Origin: Liolophura sinensis | Taxonomy: Eukaryota > Mollusca > Polyplacophora > Chitonida > Chitonidae | Assembly: GCF_032854445.1 (NCBI RefSeq) | Contig: NC_088300.1 | Coordinates: 40,826,458-40,890,457, forward strand | Direction of reading: 5' to 3' | DNA: 64,000 nucleotides | Position numbers and translations under genes: made by a program | The notes under the pieces: model-generated | The model's database searches: none | What the model saw: the letters and a program-made list of their open reading frames with translations, nothing else | What the model was told of the DNA's origin: nothing | Part shown: in pieces, positions 11,474 through 26,400 of the stretch | Position numbering within the stretch: the first letter of the stretch is position 1 | How the letters are laid out: every line of letters begins with the position of its first letter

Positions 11474-14400
11474 CTTCGGGAGGTTAAGGCAAGTAATGAC
11501 AATCACACACTGGAATATTATCTTCACAGCAAGACCAATAAAATACACTGTAGGTATTTCAAATTTACTTCTTAGCCTGAAAACTCAAGTCTAAGAATGG
11601 AGAACACAACTTTTTCTAGACATTTATGTTCAGGGCTGACTAAAATTTTTGTGGCCATTACTAATGTTATATGTTGCTGTCCATGAAATGGAAACACCAA
11701 TCTGGGGTGGTTAGTGTGTCAGCATGGGGCAATGATCCAGGAACCTCCCAAAATGAGTTAAGTCCAGCTCATGCAGGCTTCCTATCTGGCCCTACATGGG
11801 AAGGTCTGTCAGCAACCTGTGCAGGGGCATAGGCTGGGGGGGTGTGGGGATTTTTGGGGTGGGTGTGGGGTATTGGTGCAGGGGGTGCAGATGCACCCCA
11901 CCCCCCACCCCCGGCCAGGCAAAAATGTTCTGCTCAAGTTGACAAAAAAAATATTTTAGCCCATATTTCTAACCTAGCTGTTAACATTCATTCCACAGAT
12001 ATTTGCTTTAGCCTATATAGACCAACATTTCAATTTCGTACCAATTTACTAAATAGTATATAGGTCTATTTAGACCTGTTATGTGAACCATTCCATACTG
12101 TTCCTGGTGGAAGACGGCGTGTTTTACAGAATTACCTCTCTTGAATCATACCGCGCAGGCAGCAGTAGTCATTTCTGTCTGGTGGACAAGACAGATGCCG
12201 CAGTTTTACTTGTACTGTTTGTAACCATGAAACCCATGACAAACAAATACACTGGCTAAATCTGCAATCGAAACACTTTGAAATCACTCAGTTTCTCTCT
12301 TTGGCAATCTAATATCTAAGATCCATGCTACGCCCCTGCTGTGGATTATCATGGGCTTCCCCCTGGCTATGCCCTTTTACCTCCAACCATAATGCTGGCT
12401 GCTGTCATATGTGCATAAAACACCAATCAAATAAATAAATAAACAAACATCAATCTGACAGTAGGTTCATATTTTATAGATAGAGTAAAACTCAGCGTGA
12501 AGTCACTGGTGATACACATCATAAATAATCCCGTGTTTGTCTGTTATTTTTTTGGTATGTTATTATTGTTTTCAGCATGTGACTTCTTAATGGTGCTGCT
12601 AATGCCACTTAATGTCACAATCCAGTTCTTAATAGTCCAAAAAGAACAAAAACGGCACTGGATCTGTTATAGCTAAAAACACGACAACGGGGCCACAAGT
12701 TAAAAGCAACCATGAATGATAACAGAGACCTACATAACTGAAGTTCCAATATTTTCACAGTTAAAAAAGATTTGTATTTAAAGGCTTTACAGAAAACTGC
12801 ACAGGTGTATATTTCAAATCTTACATGCAAATGCTTTTACATTTACATAATATCACTCACTAGAATGTAACTGTTGTAAAAGGATACAGTCCCCTTAGCC
12901 AGGGGTTGGTAGAGGCGCTGATAAGGAAACAGGTTAAGCTCCACACAGCCATGGCAACCGGCGTCCGCTGGGTGAAGTTAGAGAGAGACAGCATGACCCA
13001 GTCCTGTACCAGCGTGTGCTGAGCTGTCTGATGGAGAGAGCTAAACACCTACAACACACAACACTTTCAGTCAGTCAGTGATTACATGACACAGTCCTGT
13101 CCACAGTGCGTGTTGAGCTGTCTGATGGAGAGAGCTAAACATCTACAATACACAACACTCTCAGTCAGTCAGTGATTACATGACACAGTCCTGTGCCAGT
13201 GTGTGCTGAGCTGTCTGATGGAGAGAGCTAAACACCTACAATACATAACACTCTCAAGTCAGTCAGTGATTACATGGCACAACCCTGTGCCAGTGTGTGC
13301 TGAGCTGTCTGATGGAGAGAGCTAAACACCTACAACACACAACACTTTCAGTCAGTCAGTGATTACATGACACAGTCCTGTCCACAGTGCGTGTTGAGCT
13401 GTCTGATGGAGAGAGCTAAACATCTACAATACACAACACTCTCAGTCAGTCAGTGATTACATGACACAGTCCTGTGCCAGTGTGTGCTGAGCTGTCTGAT
13501 GGAGAGAGCTAAACACCTACAATACACAACACCCTCAAGTCAGTCAGTGATTACATGGCACAACCCTGTGCCAGTGTGTGCTGAGCTGTCTGATGGAGAG
13601 AGCTAAACACCTACAATACACAACACTTTCAGTCAGTCAGTGATTACATGACACAGTCCTGTCCACAGTGCGTGTTGAGCTGTCTGATGGAGAGAGCTAA
13701 ACATCTACAATACACAACACTCTCAGTCAGTCAGTGATTACATGACACAGTCCTGTCCACAGTGCGTGTTGAGCTGTCTGATGGAGAGAGCTAAACATCT
13801 ACAATAAACAACACTCTCAGTCAGTCAGTGATTACATGACACAGTCCTGTGCCAGTGTGTGCTGAGCTGTCTGATAGAGAGAGCTAAACATCTACAATAC
13901 ACAACACTCTCAGTCAGTCAGTGATTACATGACACAGTCCTGTGCCAGTGTGCTGAGCTGTTTGATGGAGAGAGCTAAACACCTACAATACACAACATTT
14001 ACAGTCAGTCATTGATTATGACACAGTCCTGTCCACAGTGCGTGTTGAGCTGTCTGATGGAGAGAGCTAAACATCTACAATAAACAACACTCTCAGTCAG
14101 TCAGTGATTACATGACACAGTCCTGTGCCAGTGTGTGCTGAGCTGTCTGATAGAGAGAGCTAAACATCTACAATACACAACACTCTCAGTCAGTCAGTGA
14201 TTACATGACACAGTCCTGTGCCAGTGTGTGCTGAGCTGTTTGATGGAGAGAGCTAAACACCTACAATACACAACATTTACAGTCAGTCATTGATTACATG
14301 ACACAGTCCTGTGCCAGTGTGTGCTGAACTGTCTGATGGAGAGAGCTAAACACCTACAATACACAACACTTTCAGTCAGTGATTACATGACACAGTCCTG

Positions 14401-17400
14401 TCCACAGTGCGTGTTGAGCTGTCTGATGGAGAGAGCTAAACACCTACAATACATAACACTCTCAAGTCAGTCAGTGATTACATGACACAGTCCTGTCCAC
14501 AGTGCGTGATGAGCTGTCTGATGGAGAGAGCTAAACACCTACAATACACAACACTCTCAGTCAGTCAGTGATTACATGACACAGTCCTGTGCCAGTGTGT
14601 GCTGAGCTGTCTGATGGAGAGAGCTAAACATCTACAATACACAACACTCTCAGTCAGTCAGTGATTACATGACACAGTCCTGTCCACAGTGCGTGATAAG
14701 CTGTCTGATGGAGAGAGCTAAACACCTACAATACACAACACTCTCAAGTCAGTCAGTGATTACATGACACAGTCCTGTGCCAGTGTGTGCTGAGCTGTCT
14801 GATGGAGAGAATCACAACAGTAAACAAGACATTCAAATTGAACAATTTAAATCATAGAAAAGATCATAGAAAAACTGCTCATGGCCAATACATACTTACC
14901 TGAAAGACCACCTTGGCAATGAGCTGTGGGTGTGGCTGTTGATTGGATATAAATTCACCAATCACTTTGTTCATGATGTCTTGGGGTGGGAAGAAGTCTG
15001 CTAGAAATGCTGGGAGAATCCTGGTAATCACTCGCGCTTCATAAGGCGTGCCTTTCTTGATCCTGTGAGGAAGATAATATAACAAGGCAAAACAAAATTA
15101 TGGAAGCGAAACGGGAGCAGATTTTGAGTGCTTACATATACATGTAGGTGGTAAAAGACCCAAAGTTTCGCCCTGAGACTAGGAAAGTGTACACCGAGGA
15201 TTCACTGTGTTGATTGTAGTCGTAACATTAGGGCTTGTCAGACGATTACACCGACAGTTCAAGAGTAATGAAATAATAAACAAGCTCACGCTTCACTGAG
15301 CAGTTAGTCTATGCTCCTACCACCAACAGTTCATGCTTCACTGAGCAGTTAGTCTATGCTCCTACCACCAACAGTTCATGCTTCACTGAGCAGTTAGTCT
15401 GTACTCCTATCACCCACAGTTCATGCTTCACTGAGCAGTTAGTCTATACTCCTACCACCAACAGTTCATGCTTCACTGAGCAGTTAGTCTGTACTCCTAC
15501 CACCAACAGTTCATGCTTCACTGAGCAGTTAGTCTGTACTCCTACCACCAACAGTTCATGCTTCACTGAGCAGTTAGTCTATGCTCCTACCACCAACAGT
15601 TCATGCTTCACTGAGCAGTTAGTCTATGCTCCTATCACCCACAGTTCATGCTTCACTGAGCAGTTAGTCTGTACTCCTACCACCAACAGTTCATGCTTCA
15701 CTGAGCAGTTAGTCTGTACTCCTACCACCAACAGTTCATGCTTCACTGAGCAGTTAGTCTGTACTCCTACCACCAACAGTTCATGCTTCACTGAGCAGTT
15801 AGTCTATGCGCCTACCACCAACAGTTCATGCTTCACTGAGCAGTTAGTCTATGCTCCTATCACCCACAGTTCATGCTTCACTGAGCAGTTAGTCTATGCT
15901 CCTATCACCCACAGTTCATGCTTCACTAAGCAGTTAGTCTGTACCCCTACCACCAACAGTTCATGCTTCACTAAGCAGTTAGTCTGTACTCCTACCACCA
16001 ACAGTTCATGCTTCACTGAGCAGTTAGTCTGTACTCCTACCACCAACAGTTCATGTTATCCTCAGTTTTAATCATAATAATTTTAGTACATTTACTTCGC
16101 AATAGGCTGATCGTTTTATTGTCATTATTTTGTGTAAATGGGAGTTAGGGAGACAACTGTGGAGATTGAGCGTGACTACCCCTGTACGTTTACACATGTG
16201 GAGTGTCATGTTAAATATCCGTTTTTAAACTGCAGGGCTCTACGTTTACAAAACTGTAGTAGAATCTAGCACACCGCGAATCCATACTTGCAAACTACAT
16301 GTAGGTCTACCAGCAGATGAGATGAAAATGTCAAATTGCGATCAAAGCAACACCTACACAGGTGCGTTTGCACCCCTGCAGCTAAACATTTCTTGTTCAT
16401 TCTGGCGTAATTTGAAAGCCTGTCACCTTACTCTCATATTTTGTAAACATGAATATTTAATTTATTTAATATTTAATGGAGTCCTCTCCGAAGAAATTTT
16501 AGTCATGCAAATTGGTTTTACCTACATGTAGATACAAGCCACTTACAATCAAAGGACTTGAAATATCCACATGTTGACCCATCCATCACATGATTTTTGA
16601 TGGTGAAAGGAAAAAACAATAATCTTATCTGTCGCTGGCGACACATAAATCATGTCTGGGCAAAACTGCATACAGGAAATCATAAAACAATTTGTTTGTA
16701 AAGGCAGTGATGGTATTGCGCAAACTCATAGTTAAACAGATCCTATCTCCCGATATGCCTGACTCGCACACAGTGCTACCGCAAACGGGTAAAAGTAAAT
16801 CCTGGTAGTTTTCGGAAACCCTGCATGGAGCATGTTTTCTGTGTTTGCTGGAGGTTCCCCATATAAAATCACAGCGCGCTAGCCCAGAATAATGACCCAA
16901 GAGCCTCTCCCCAATGCAGTCGCTGTGAGTTCATGCTGGCTTCCTCTCTGGCCTTACATGGGAAGGTCTGCAGCAACCTGCGGATGGTCATGGGTTTCCC
17001 GTGGGCTCTGCCTGGTTTCCACCCACCATAATGCTAACTCACGCGTGAAACTTCAGGTCATTTACCAGACTAGCAGTAGCTCATGTGAATTTCCCTATAG
17101 CTCAGATGGAAGGGCACAGTATTTGGCTTTGGTGGAGATTGGAGTTCAAATCTTGGTGTGACCCACAGGGTAAATCCTTCAATCATTACACCAGATATTA
17201 ATTTTAAACTTATTAAGAGTTGTTCCTATGCTATTATATATGTAAAATATACTGTTTATCAAGTAAACTCTTGCAGACATTACAAGGTTAGGCTATTGTG
17301 ATCCAGGCAGTACTTGGGGCACAAACCAAGACTAATTTGTCCAATAAATATCAACTGAGCAATCATAAAACTCGTACTGTTTGAAAGCATATAATATTTA

Positions 17401-20400
17401 AGAACAGACCTGTCAAACAGAACAGTGACTCTCTCCATGGCTAATATGAGAGATTCGGGATCCTGGTAGACAATGGTGAATGGGTCGTTATCGTGGTCAA
17501 AGAAGGAGCGACTGGTGTTCCGTGGAGCCGGACTGTACTGGTCAAACTGCTTCCCTGAAAGAACAGTAAACTCAAATCATAAGCAATGAAAGTCTATCAA
17601 GTTATCAATACAAACAGTATCCATGCCATAACAGGCAATTTTATCTCAATGGGCACATATTATATAGGTAAACAAGTATTTACTTTTCATTACTGCTTTA
17701 TAAATCAAGTAGCACAACAGTATTATATAGGTGCAAGCCACTAGGCTTAATATTTTCAACCTCATATTAAGAATTATGATAAAGTGATATAAATGATCAG
17801 GAAATAATGTTTAATAAATCTGTAAATGTAAATGGTACCTCAGGTCTCTTTCCTTTCACCACATTAGTGTCAAATGAGGGCCTAGTGTACGTCTACAATG
17901 AAACCTATTGAAGTCTACCTAGTACATCATTTCTTGTCATAATCCACAAGTTTCCAAGCACAACTTTCTGATACTACTTTAACCTGTTTACAGACATCTC
18001 ATAGCCATACAATTAATTGTACTTGTATGTATCTTATTGGGGCCTCCGTGGCTCAGCCCGGTTTCCTCCCACCATAATGCTGGCCGCCGTCGTATAAGTG
18101 AAATATTCTTGAGCACGGCGTAAAACACCAATCAAATAAATAAATAAATGTATCTTATTCATACTCATATGTTCCAATCAACTGTTTTATTCTCTTCAAC
18201 ATCTTCCAGGATATGTAAGTTTCATTTAATGACTTGATTAAAAGCTACTAATAAAGTTAAATACATGTCACTGCAAGTCCATCAATACAAACACAAATCT
18301 GGTATCTGTGACCTTCCCATGCACACACAAACCTGATATCTGTTACCTTCACACCCCAACCCCATGCCTGTGACCTTCACACCCCAACCTTATACCCGTG
18401 ATCTCCACACAAACAAATATGATACCCACGACCTTCAGACACAAACCTAATATCCGTGACCTTCACACACATACCTGATACCCAAGACCTTGTCCTGTCA
18501 TCAACCACTATACATCAATGTGATACGATGCTCATGGCACCCACCCCTATGTGATATTAACCTGTATATACATGTAGAATGCTCTAGACAGCCATTTGTC
18601 CTTAGCTCCTGCAAGGCCATTCCCAGGAACACGTAATGACCCCAACTGCACACATCCGACTAAAATACTCTTGGTATATCCACTGGAATTACTCTCGAAC
18701 ATTGTAGAAACATGTACTGTAGGTTCAGGCCATTCACTTTGTGGAATCAGTGTCCAAATCTTGTCACCATAACACCAGTTGTTTGTGGTTACTACTGATA
18801 AGATCTGACAGTACCGACATGTACTACAAGGTACATGTTAATTGTTTGTGTACAATCTTTGGATAAATATGGGGCTGAGGGGTTGATAATTTTTAATGTT
18901 TATGCTCCAGGTCAAAGAAGCAAATTGGGGTGGGTGGGGTGGGTAGAGGACTCAAGTAAACATACTTGTTTTGTTCACAATAACCAACATCAGAACAGTT
19001 TTAACACACCCCCAGCATAAATTACAGGGTGTCTAAGATGGAGGGCACGATGGACTCTATTGGGAGCGATTTATGCCAGCTTTGCAGTTTTCAGGCTTAC
19101 ATGTATGGCGAGGAAAAATCGCAAAATTATGCAGCAGGTACCACCAGATATAAAGAAAAATGTGCTCTTTTCAGCCTATAATGTTATTTTTTAAGTTTTC
19201 TTCTCCTTTAAGAAATCAGGGCACATGTACATAGAAATGAGGGTAAAGCACAATGTAGGGTGAGTCCACAACCACAGCAGCCCATGCATGTTAGAGTTAC
19301 AGGTGGTTAACTGCCTCTACCACCCAATGACAGTAGTGGCCCACACACTGATATATGTGTACACAGGCTGAGGCTGGATAAACCATGTGTTGGCTTACAC
19401 TGTACCTTTTTCCTCCTCATCCTCCTTAGCCACAGGAGCTACGCGTTTGTCCTCAGGGATCTCACCCCACACTACATGTAGCATCACATGCAAACAGATT
19501 TACACTATACATTATCAAGGCAGAAAAGGAATGAATGAAAAAGGTAGAGACTATGAACACTACAGATTTAAAGGTATCACAAGGCAGATTTACTGAGGTA
19601 CCATACTGTAAAACACACTGGAAAAAAAATGAAAAAAAGAAAAAATGAAAGCTTCATTCTGACTGAATATTTCAACATTTTATTTAGCTTTTATGACTCT
19701 TAATGATGACAAAATAAAATGCCACACCTGATGGTGACAAAATGGAATACTGAAATATTGACTAGTCAAGCTTTCAGTTTTTCAAAGTTACACCACTTGT
19801 AAGGTCATGGAACTTATTAGACACTTTACCATACTGTAAACCAGTGGTCTTCTAATGCAGATATAGTGCCATATTATAGGCTTTTAAAAACATTGCACTC
19901 AAAGTTTTCCAGTCAAGTACTATGTATACTGCAAAATGCCATCTTGCAGAAAAAAGAGGTGTAAAACATACAAATATGTACATGTAGCCCTTATCATGTG
20001 CAGATTTGGAAGATTTACAGAACAATGTTAGACAGGTGTCACACTGACTGCATGTACAAATACAAATGCAGTGAATATTTGGATTTCTAATGCTTAAACT
20101 GATCAACAGAACAGGGGCCGATTTCACAAAGCCATTTCTGACCAAAAATTTTAAAGGTCAAAATTTGAAATATCATCTCAAAGCCTATTTTTCAGTTTTA
20201 GAAATTATTAAAATTTAGTAAACTTCATCAATGCTATTTTAAGACAAGCGATTCCAAATTTCAAAATCCAGTACAAAAACTAAGCATTGTACATTTTTTT
20301 TTTAATTTTGACCTAAGTCAGATATTGATGGGCTTTGCGGAATCGCCCCTGGATGTTTTGTCACTTTATAATTATGTTCCTGCATTGAACATATTTACAT

Positions 20401-23400
20401 GCACATGTACATCATACACCTATGCAGAGAAATATAAAATCTTTCCATCTTTCACTAAAATTATGCAGTGAGACATATTAAAGCTGATGAACGTTCCTGC
20501 TGAACAACACAGAAGGGTCGATACATGTATCTACNNNNNNNNNNNNNNNNNNNNNNNNNNNNNNNNNNNNNNNNNNNNNNNNNNNNNNNNNNNNNNNNNN
20601 NNNNNNNNNNNNNNNNNNNNNNNNNNNNNNNNNNNNNNNNNNNNNNNNNNNNNNNNNNNNNNNNNNNNNNNNNNNNNNNNNNNNNNNNNNNNNNNNNNNN
20701 NNNNNNNNNNNNNNNNNNNNNNNNNNNNNNNNNNGATACATGTATCTACAAGCAGGGACACCATGAGACACCATATGTCGCTGCACAATTTCACAAATGA
20801 AACACAATAGATCACATAAGCACATTATGTGATAGGCAGGATTAACACATGGTTGCAAGTATCAGTTGGATGGCATTACACAGCTGGTGTAGAAAATGGT
20901 GGAGAAATGTTCCAAGGTATGCCCATAATGTGATGAAATTAAAATGACAATTCACACATCAAGAAGAACATGCATGAAGTGTATGGCTTCTCTGTTGAAC
21001 ATTTTAGAAGTTTATTGCCTATATCATTAACAACAGATGAACTTTGGATGTGCATACATGTATAGATGTTTATCCCGCATCAGACAAAATACTCCGCTTT
21101 TCACTGGACAACAATGGTCACATGAGGTACAGATATATTCTCGCATCCTGCAGACGCCGTCAAATGTGTCTGCTGCATAAGTTATCTCCCTTTGTTGGGT
21201 TCAACAATGTTCACATAACTGAAGCGATTCACCTATACATTGGTCTTCTGCACTGAATTGATGGGTCTTTGCAGGATAAATTTGTTACGCGGTGACTCAG
21301 TGAGAGGATATGCACATATATGGTGTCAATAATCCTCATATTGGGCGAGGCGTCAACTAGTAACCATGTAACTAATAATATCCCGCTGACAACTGTGTGA
21401 ATTATGCAGGTACAAAGTGTAAGTCATACCATGCGTTTTGTGAACTGAAGTGTAAAGATAAATAATAGAAATTTCACCAACCTGTGTACATGCAGGTAAG
21501 CATGAGTCCTAAGGCAGGCAGAGCTTTGACAGGGCTTGGTAAGCACAACCTAACAATAAACAACACAAATATCCCTTTGCAATCATTTTTTTCTATCAAC
21601 ATTTTCTATTTATTTAAGAACTCTTATTTATGCCTCTAAAGAATTGTCGCGAAGATGAAAAACTATTTTCAGAAGAGCTGTCCTTAAGTTGCTAATGATT
21701 TGTAACAAAGATGAGCAATGAATTGTGAGCCAGTTAATTGTCTGGAGACTGGCCAGTATAGCGGATACATGTAAAACATGGGATACACACATGTAAGTTC
21801 TGTAACACGACCATGTGATACGCAATGTATGTGTACATGTACTCTCAAAGCATACTCATACTCTAACAATGAAGATATTTACATGTAGATATTCTTCAAA
21901 CATCTAGACACTCTGGCAAATTAACATTAACAAAATCTACTACAGACATCAAGATATTTCTAGGGAAGCATACGGTAAATGTGTGTGTGCACTTGGGGAT
22001 TTACGTTGTACTTGACAATATTTTAGTCATATGACGACGGGGAGTCGTTGGGTGTGATGTTGTAAATCAAAGTAAAGTATGGGGGAGTAAGTGTTACCTG
22101 TCCACCGCCAGTTTCAGGAGAGTATCTGCATCCTGCTTTGTAAGAACATCAGCCAGTAAAAGCCTCTCCAGGCCTCGGAACAAGGCCAGGTACACGGCCA
22201 TAGATATGTTCTCCTCACCATTTGATATCGTGTTCACAGCCATCTTCATGTAACAGCAAGCCAGAGAACAAATCAAACACACATCTTACTTGCAATGTTA
22301 CGTACTTCACCAAATCTGACAAAAATAACAAGTGTATATTTAGTTCAACCATGAATTCCTGTCCATAATGTTTCATGTCCTACAAACACATCACCCTGAA
22401 TGGTTACATGTTGTTTTACAGCTTTCTGTGTTATAACACCAACCATTCCAGATCTTACATTAGACATTATGACTCCTGCGTCCATGTTTAACATTATTAT
22501 GTTTTTGCTTCAATAATAAACATACATTAAAGGATTCTGTCCCAATGAATATTACAAATATCTGATAATTCTAATAATAATAATGAAAGGACAATTTGTG
22601 GTTGTAATTTATAAAAAGAAAAAATGATAAAACAACATTAAGCAACATCATTTACAAACTTGTAAGTTTCTTATATGCTCTTCACATGAACAGTAAATCA
22701 ACTGACACTTTTTCCATGATTCAATAGGCTATGTGCATCCTACACTAAAGAGGTACATGTAATATGTCTTCTTAAGGACAACATTAACACAGTATATTTG
22801 TTGAAGTGGTTGGCAAAACCCAAGCTTGGTCAAGTGACAAATATAAACACACATGTATGACTAAACCTACAATGTAAACAACCTACAATTTTGTCTCAAA
22901 ACTTGGCTTTTTCAAAAATTTGCATTTTCCCAGTAGTATGTCAGCCTAACCTTCCAAAACACTTTTCTGAGATCAACAGAACTGTCAGAATCATACAAAA
23001 TGTGCAACTTGGCCATGGGCCAAATATTAGGTCATTTACATAAAAATGAAAGCAATGTACACTGTACCTGTAGAATTGAAGCCTGGAATTCGCCCTCTTT
23101 GATTTCGTCATTGTAGTTCTCTACCACATAGAAGGCAGTGGCCCACAGGGTAAGCACGAACTGGTGACTGGTGATGCACACCCTGTACACAACACAAAAC
23201 AGTTCATGTGTAAGTTTGTCTGAAGAAGTAAATAGTGAAAGAAGCCAGGAGAGGGGTCAGCCTGTGTTGGCAGATGTAGGTAGATGATCTACCGGTTTTG
23301 ATGAATTTAGCTCATCTGGCTTTTTGATGAGAAGTAATGCTCTCATCGAGAGGTCCACTGGCTCAGACTACCTTTGAGACAGAATCTGATTTATGTGTAC

Positions 23401-26400
23401 TTGCATCCAACAAACAGAGCTACCCATAATGCACATGTCATGCAGCAAGGAAGTTTAGCTAATTTACATGATACATGGTTTCCATCTCATGTTTGTTGTA
23501 AAGGTATTTCCTGTACTAAAACATTTTTTTTTCAGGTTCAAAATCATGATATCATACATTTGCAGACATTAAGAAATATATCAATGCTGATAGTATTGTT
23601 TTTCCATGAAAGCAAGATCAGGTAAAAGGTCTTGCCTATATGTGTATGAAACTGAGAGATTGGGAAACTGACTAGCAATGATTACTAATTTGCAATACAA
23701 TATTTTACACTGATGAAAATGAAGCAATTTAGAGAGGCCAAGAGGGAAATTAATGGGTTTTTTTTCTGACGCAAATGTTTCATTTTAATCAAACAGTTGG
23801 TACATATAAAACCATCTTTTTATTAATGATTCTCATGGACTTACAGTGAAATAGCATTGAGCTGTTTGAGCAGGAACTCTGTTGTCATGGATAAGACAGA
23901 CTTGGTCAGATCAGACATTCCTGCCTCCAGAATGTAAAGAATCCCATGAAGGGAAGTAACTTTACTTGGCAGGTGTGTATTCTTGAGGCCAGCATCTAAA
24001 ACCTTCACTATTTTCTCTGTCACAGAAGAATCGGGCTGAAATGTTTAGAAAAGAAAAATCAATTATCCCACACCATACACATCACTTGTATGTAGATGTA
24101 AAGGTCAGAACTGCCAAATAAACTTTAGCAGTGCTAAATTACAATACTGCACGCAGAAGAAATTATCAACAGTACATCTGTACGTAGGTCTCAGGTCTGG
24201 CTTGGGCAAAGTTGCTTCTGATGCCTTATGACATTAGAAATGTGCATTTGAAAGCACATGTTAATTGGTAGACAGTGTAAGAAACAGGCAGCTTTAATAC
24301 TCTTCTGTGCTGTGATTCTAACTCCACATGACAAATGTGTGTTTTCAGAATAGAACTGAAGATAATACTAACAGTGCCACAGACAGCTGAGGATTTACAG
24401 ATGCCCACAATGAGATACTGGTTCACCAGTTCATCCTCCACAGGGTGGGACTTGAGGACGTCTAACAACAATGACAACATCCACTCGTACTGCTGTACTT
24501 CAGAGAACAGGTCCGACAGGCAAACAACCTATACACACAAAACCATATCAGTGTTACTCACTTCAGAATAATGCCTAAGAGTTCATTTACTTTTGTTCAG
24601 AAATATATTAACATACAAACTTTTCATCCCTACTTAATGTAACAAAATAAAAAAACAAATAAAATATCTGCCTCTCAGTTCTTCAGATTTGAATAATCTC
24701 AAATATCAAGATTGTCTCGCTTACATATATTCATTTATTTGATTAACATCTTCCACTGCACTAAATATCCACTGAATATTCACTTGTATGCTGCCAGTCA
24801 GGTTTGAGTGGACAGAACTGGAGAGAGCCTTGAGGACATCACTGCTCCTTGCTAGGTATCTGACAAATTGGCCCTAACAGAGCTGTGGATAGATCAGCAC
24901 AAGCTAGAGCAAGATAATCAAACCCTGTATGCCTTCTTATGGCACATCCTCTATTAAAGCCAGAGAAAATTATTAGATTAAACCCATTATCAGATGGGAG
25001 TACTTACAGACTTGACGACAGCATTGAGCAGCATGAGTGGTGTTTTGGGGTTAGCATTGGGCGCCAGCCACTGCCCATACAGGTCCAGCAATAGCTGTAG
25101 ACAGGAGTGAATGTCCAGCCCACTCACACTGGCTTTGTTCTCCGGAGATGGGGTGGTGGATGTTTGAGCAGGCTGTTTCGGCGGACTCCCGCTGGACTCC
25201 TCAGACTCCGACTCTGAGGCACTTATATCCAACAAGCCAATCATTGTCCAGATAGTCTCTATGGATACCTAGAATTGTCAAAGAAAGAATTATTCCCTGG
25301 CCATGAAGTTCATACATAATCATGTCATGCATACATACATGTACCAGCAAATCTGAATTTTGTACATTTGTTTTAATTACATGTAAAGCAGACCATCTTA
25401 ATAAAAGTTTTTGCGCCCTCCCCACCTCCCCCCTTCCCTTTGTCTTTCTGTACTACATTCTGTACTGTACAGATTTCTGAAAACAACACTCCCAAATAAG
25501 GGATACTGTGCTCAATTACACAGCAACCAAGCCTTTGATTGGAAGTTACTGTATCATATTTGGTTTACATTTTTCTTTTCAGTTGTGATTAACTATATGT
25601 ACCCTTTACAAAACTCCAACTTTTTCATGACTATTCACATAAATCACGAAGCCGTAGGCGATATCAGTTAACCAACATTTTTTACAAAAAAAGTTATGAA
25701 AACTATGGCTTGCCAAGTGTTGTGAAAGTGGGTCCTGTCTTTGGCTGACCCAGATAACACTGCAACATTGCTTCATGCACCTGCAAAACAGGTTGAAACA
25801 CCTATGGGTTTGTCTGACAAAGACGTGCAATCTAAACTTAACAAATATATGACTACATATGTACCTGACCCCAGAGTGTAGTCCTCACTGCCAAGTTCTC
25901 TCTCTAGATTAGACTCAAACAGGAACTTGAGGCCATCAGTGTCCTGGTTATATGGTCAGAGTGGAACCCTCTCCATTGCTGAAAACCCATCAATAGAAGG
26001 CTAGCAGTTTATCATCATTTTTTTAACTTTTGGGTTTAACATTGTTTTCATAATTCAGAAAGACTCCCCAACATTATCTGATGTTGATAATGCCACCTCA
26101 ATTAACTGTTAGATGCAAAGACAATCATGTCTCCCTGTTCACAAACTGTTCTGCTGACAAATCTAAATAGATTACTCATAAAACCTAGGAGTTGTTTAAA
26201 TGCTCAAATAAAAGCCAGAAATTATAAAACTTGGCATTCGGAACAAGTAATTTCATTTACATTTTGATCATGACATCTGACCTCTGGCATTGTTGATCCT
26301 AATTTAAATAATTAAAAACCATACCGTTTAGTACACAGATTTCTCAGCTCTCTCTCCACAAGACCTCGTACCATGGCTAATTTCTTCCCACATCTGTCAA

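Noticed and set aside
1655-14812. CRISPR-like arrays (regular repeats)
   Set aside because: Units are contiguous minisatellite copies without unique spacers, in a spliced animal gene.
17092-17166. Functional tRNA gene
   Set aside because: A and B boxes are recognisable, but the acceptor stem does not pair and the sequence continues as a SINE-like body.
25695-25795. Possible HTT exon reading [14 protein letters not shown]
   Set aside because: Wrong phase and no good donor; exon 48 (VSIETIW) follows exon 47 directly and matches human better.
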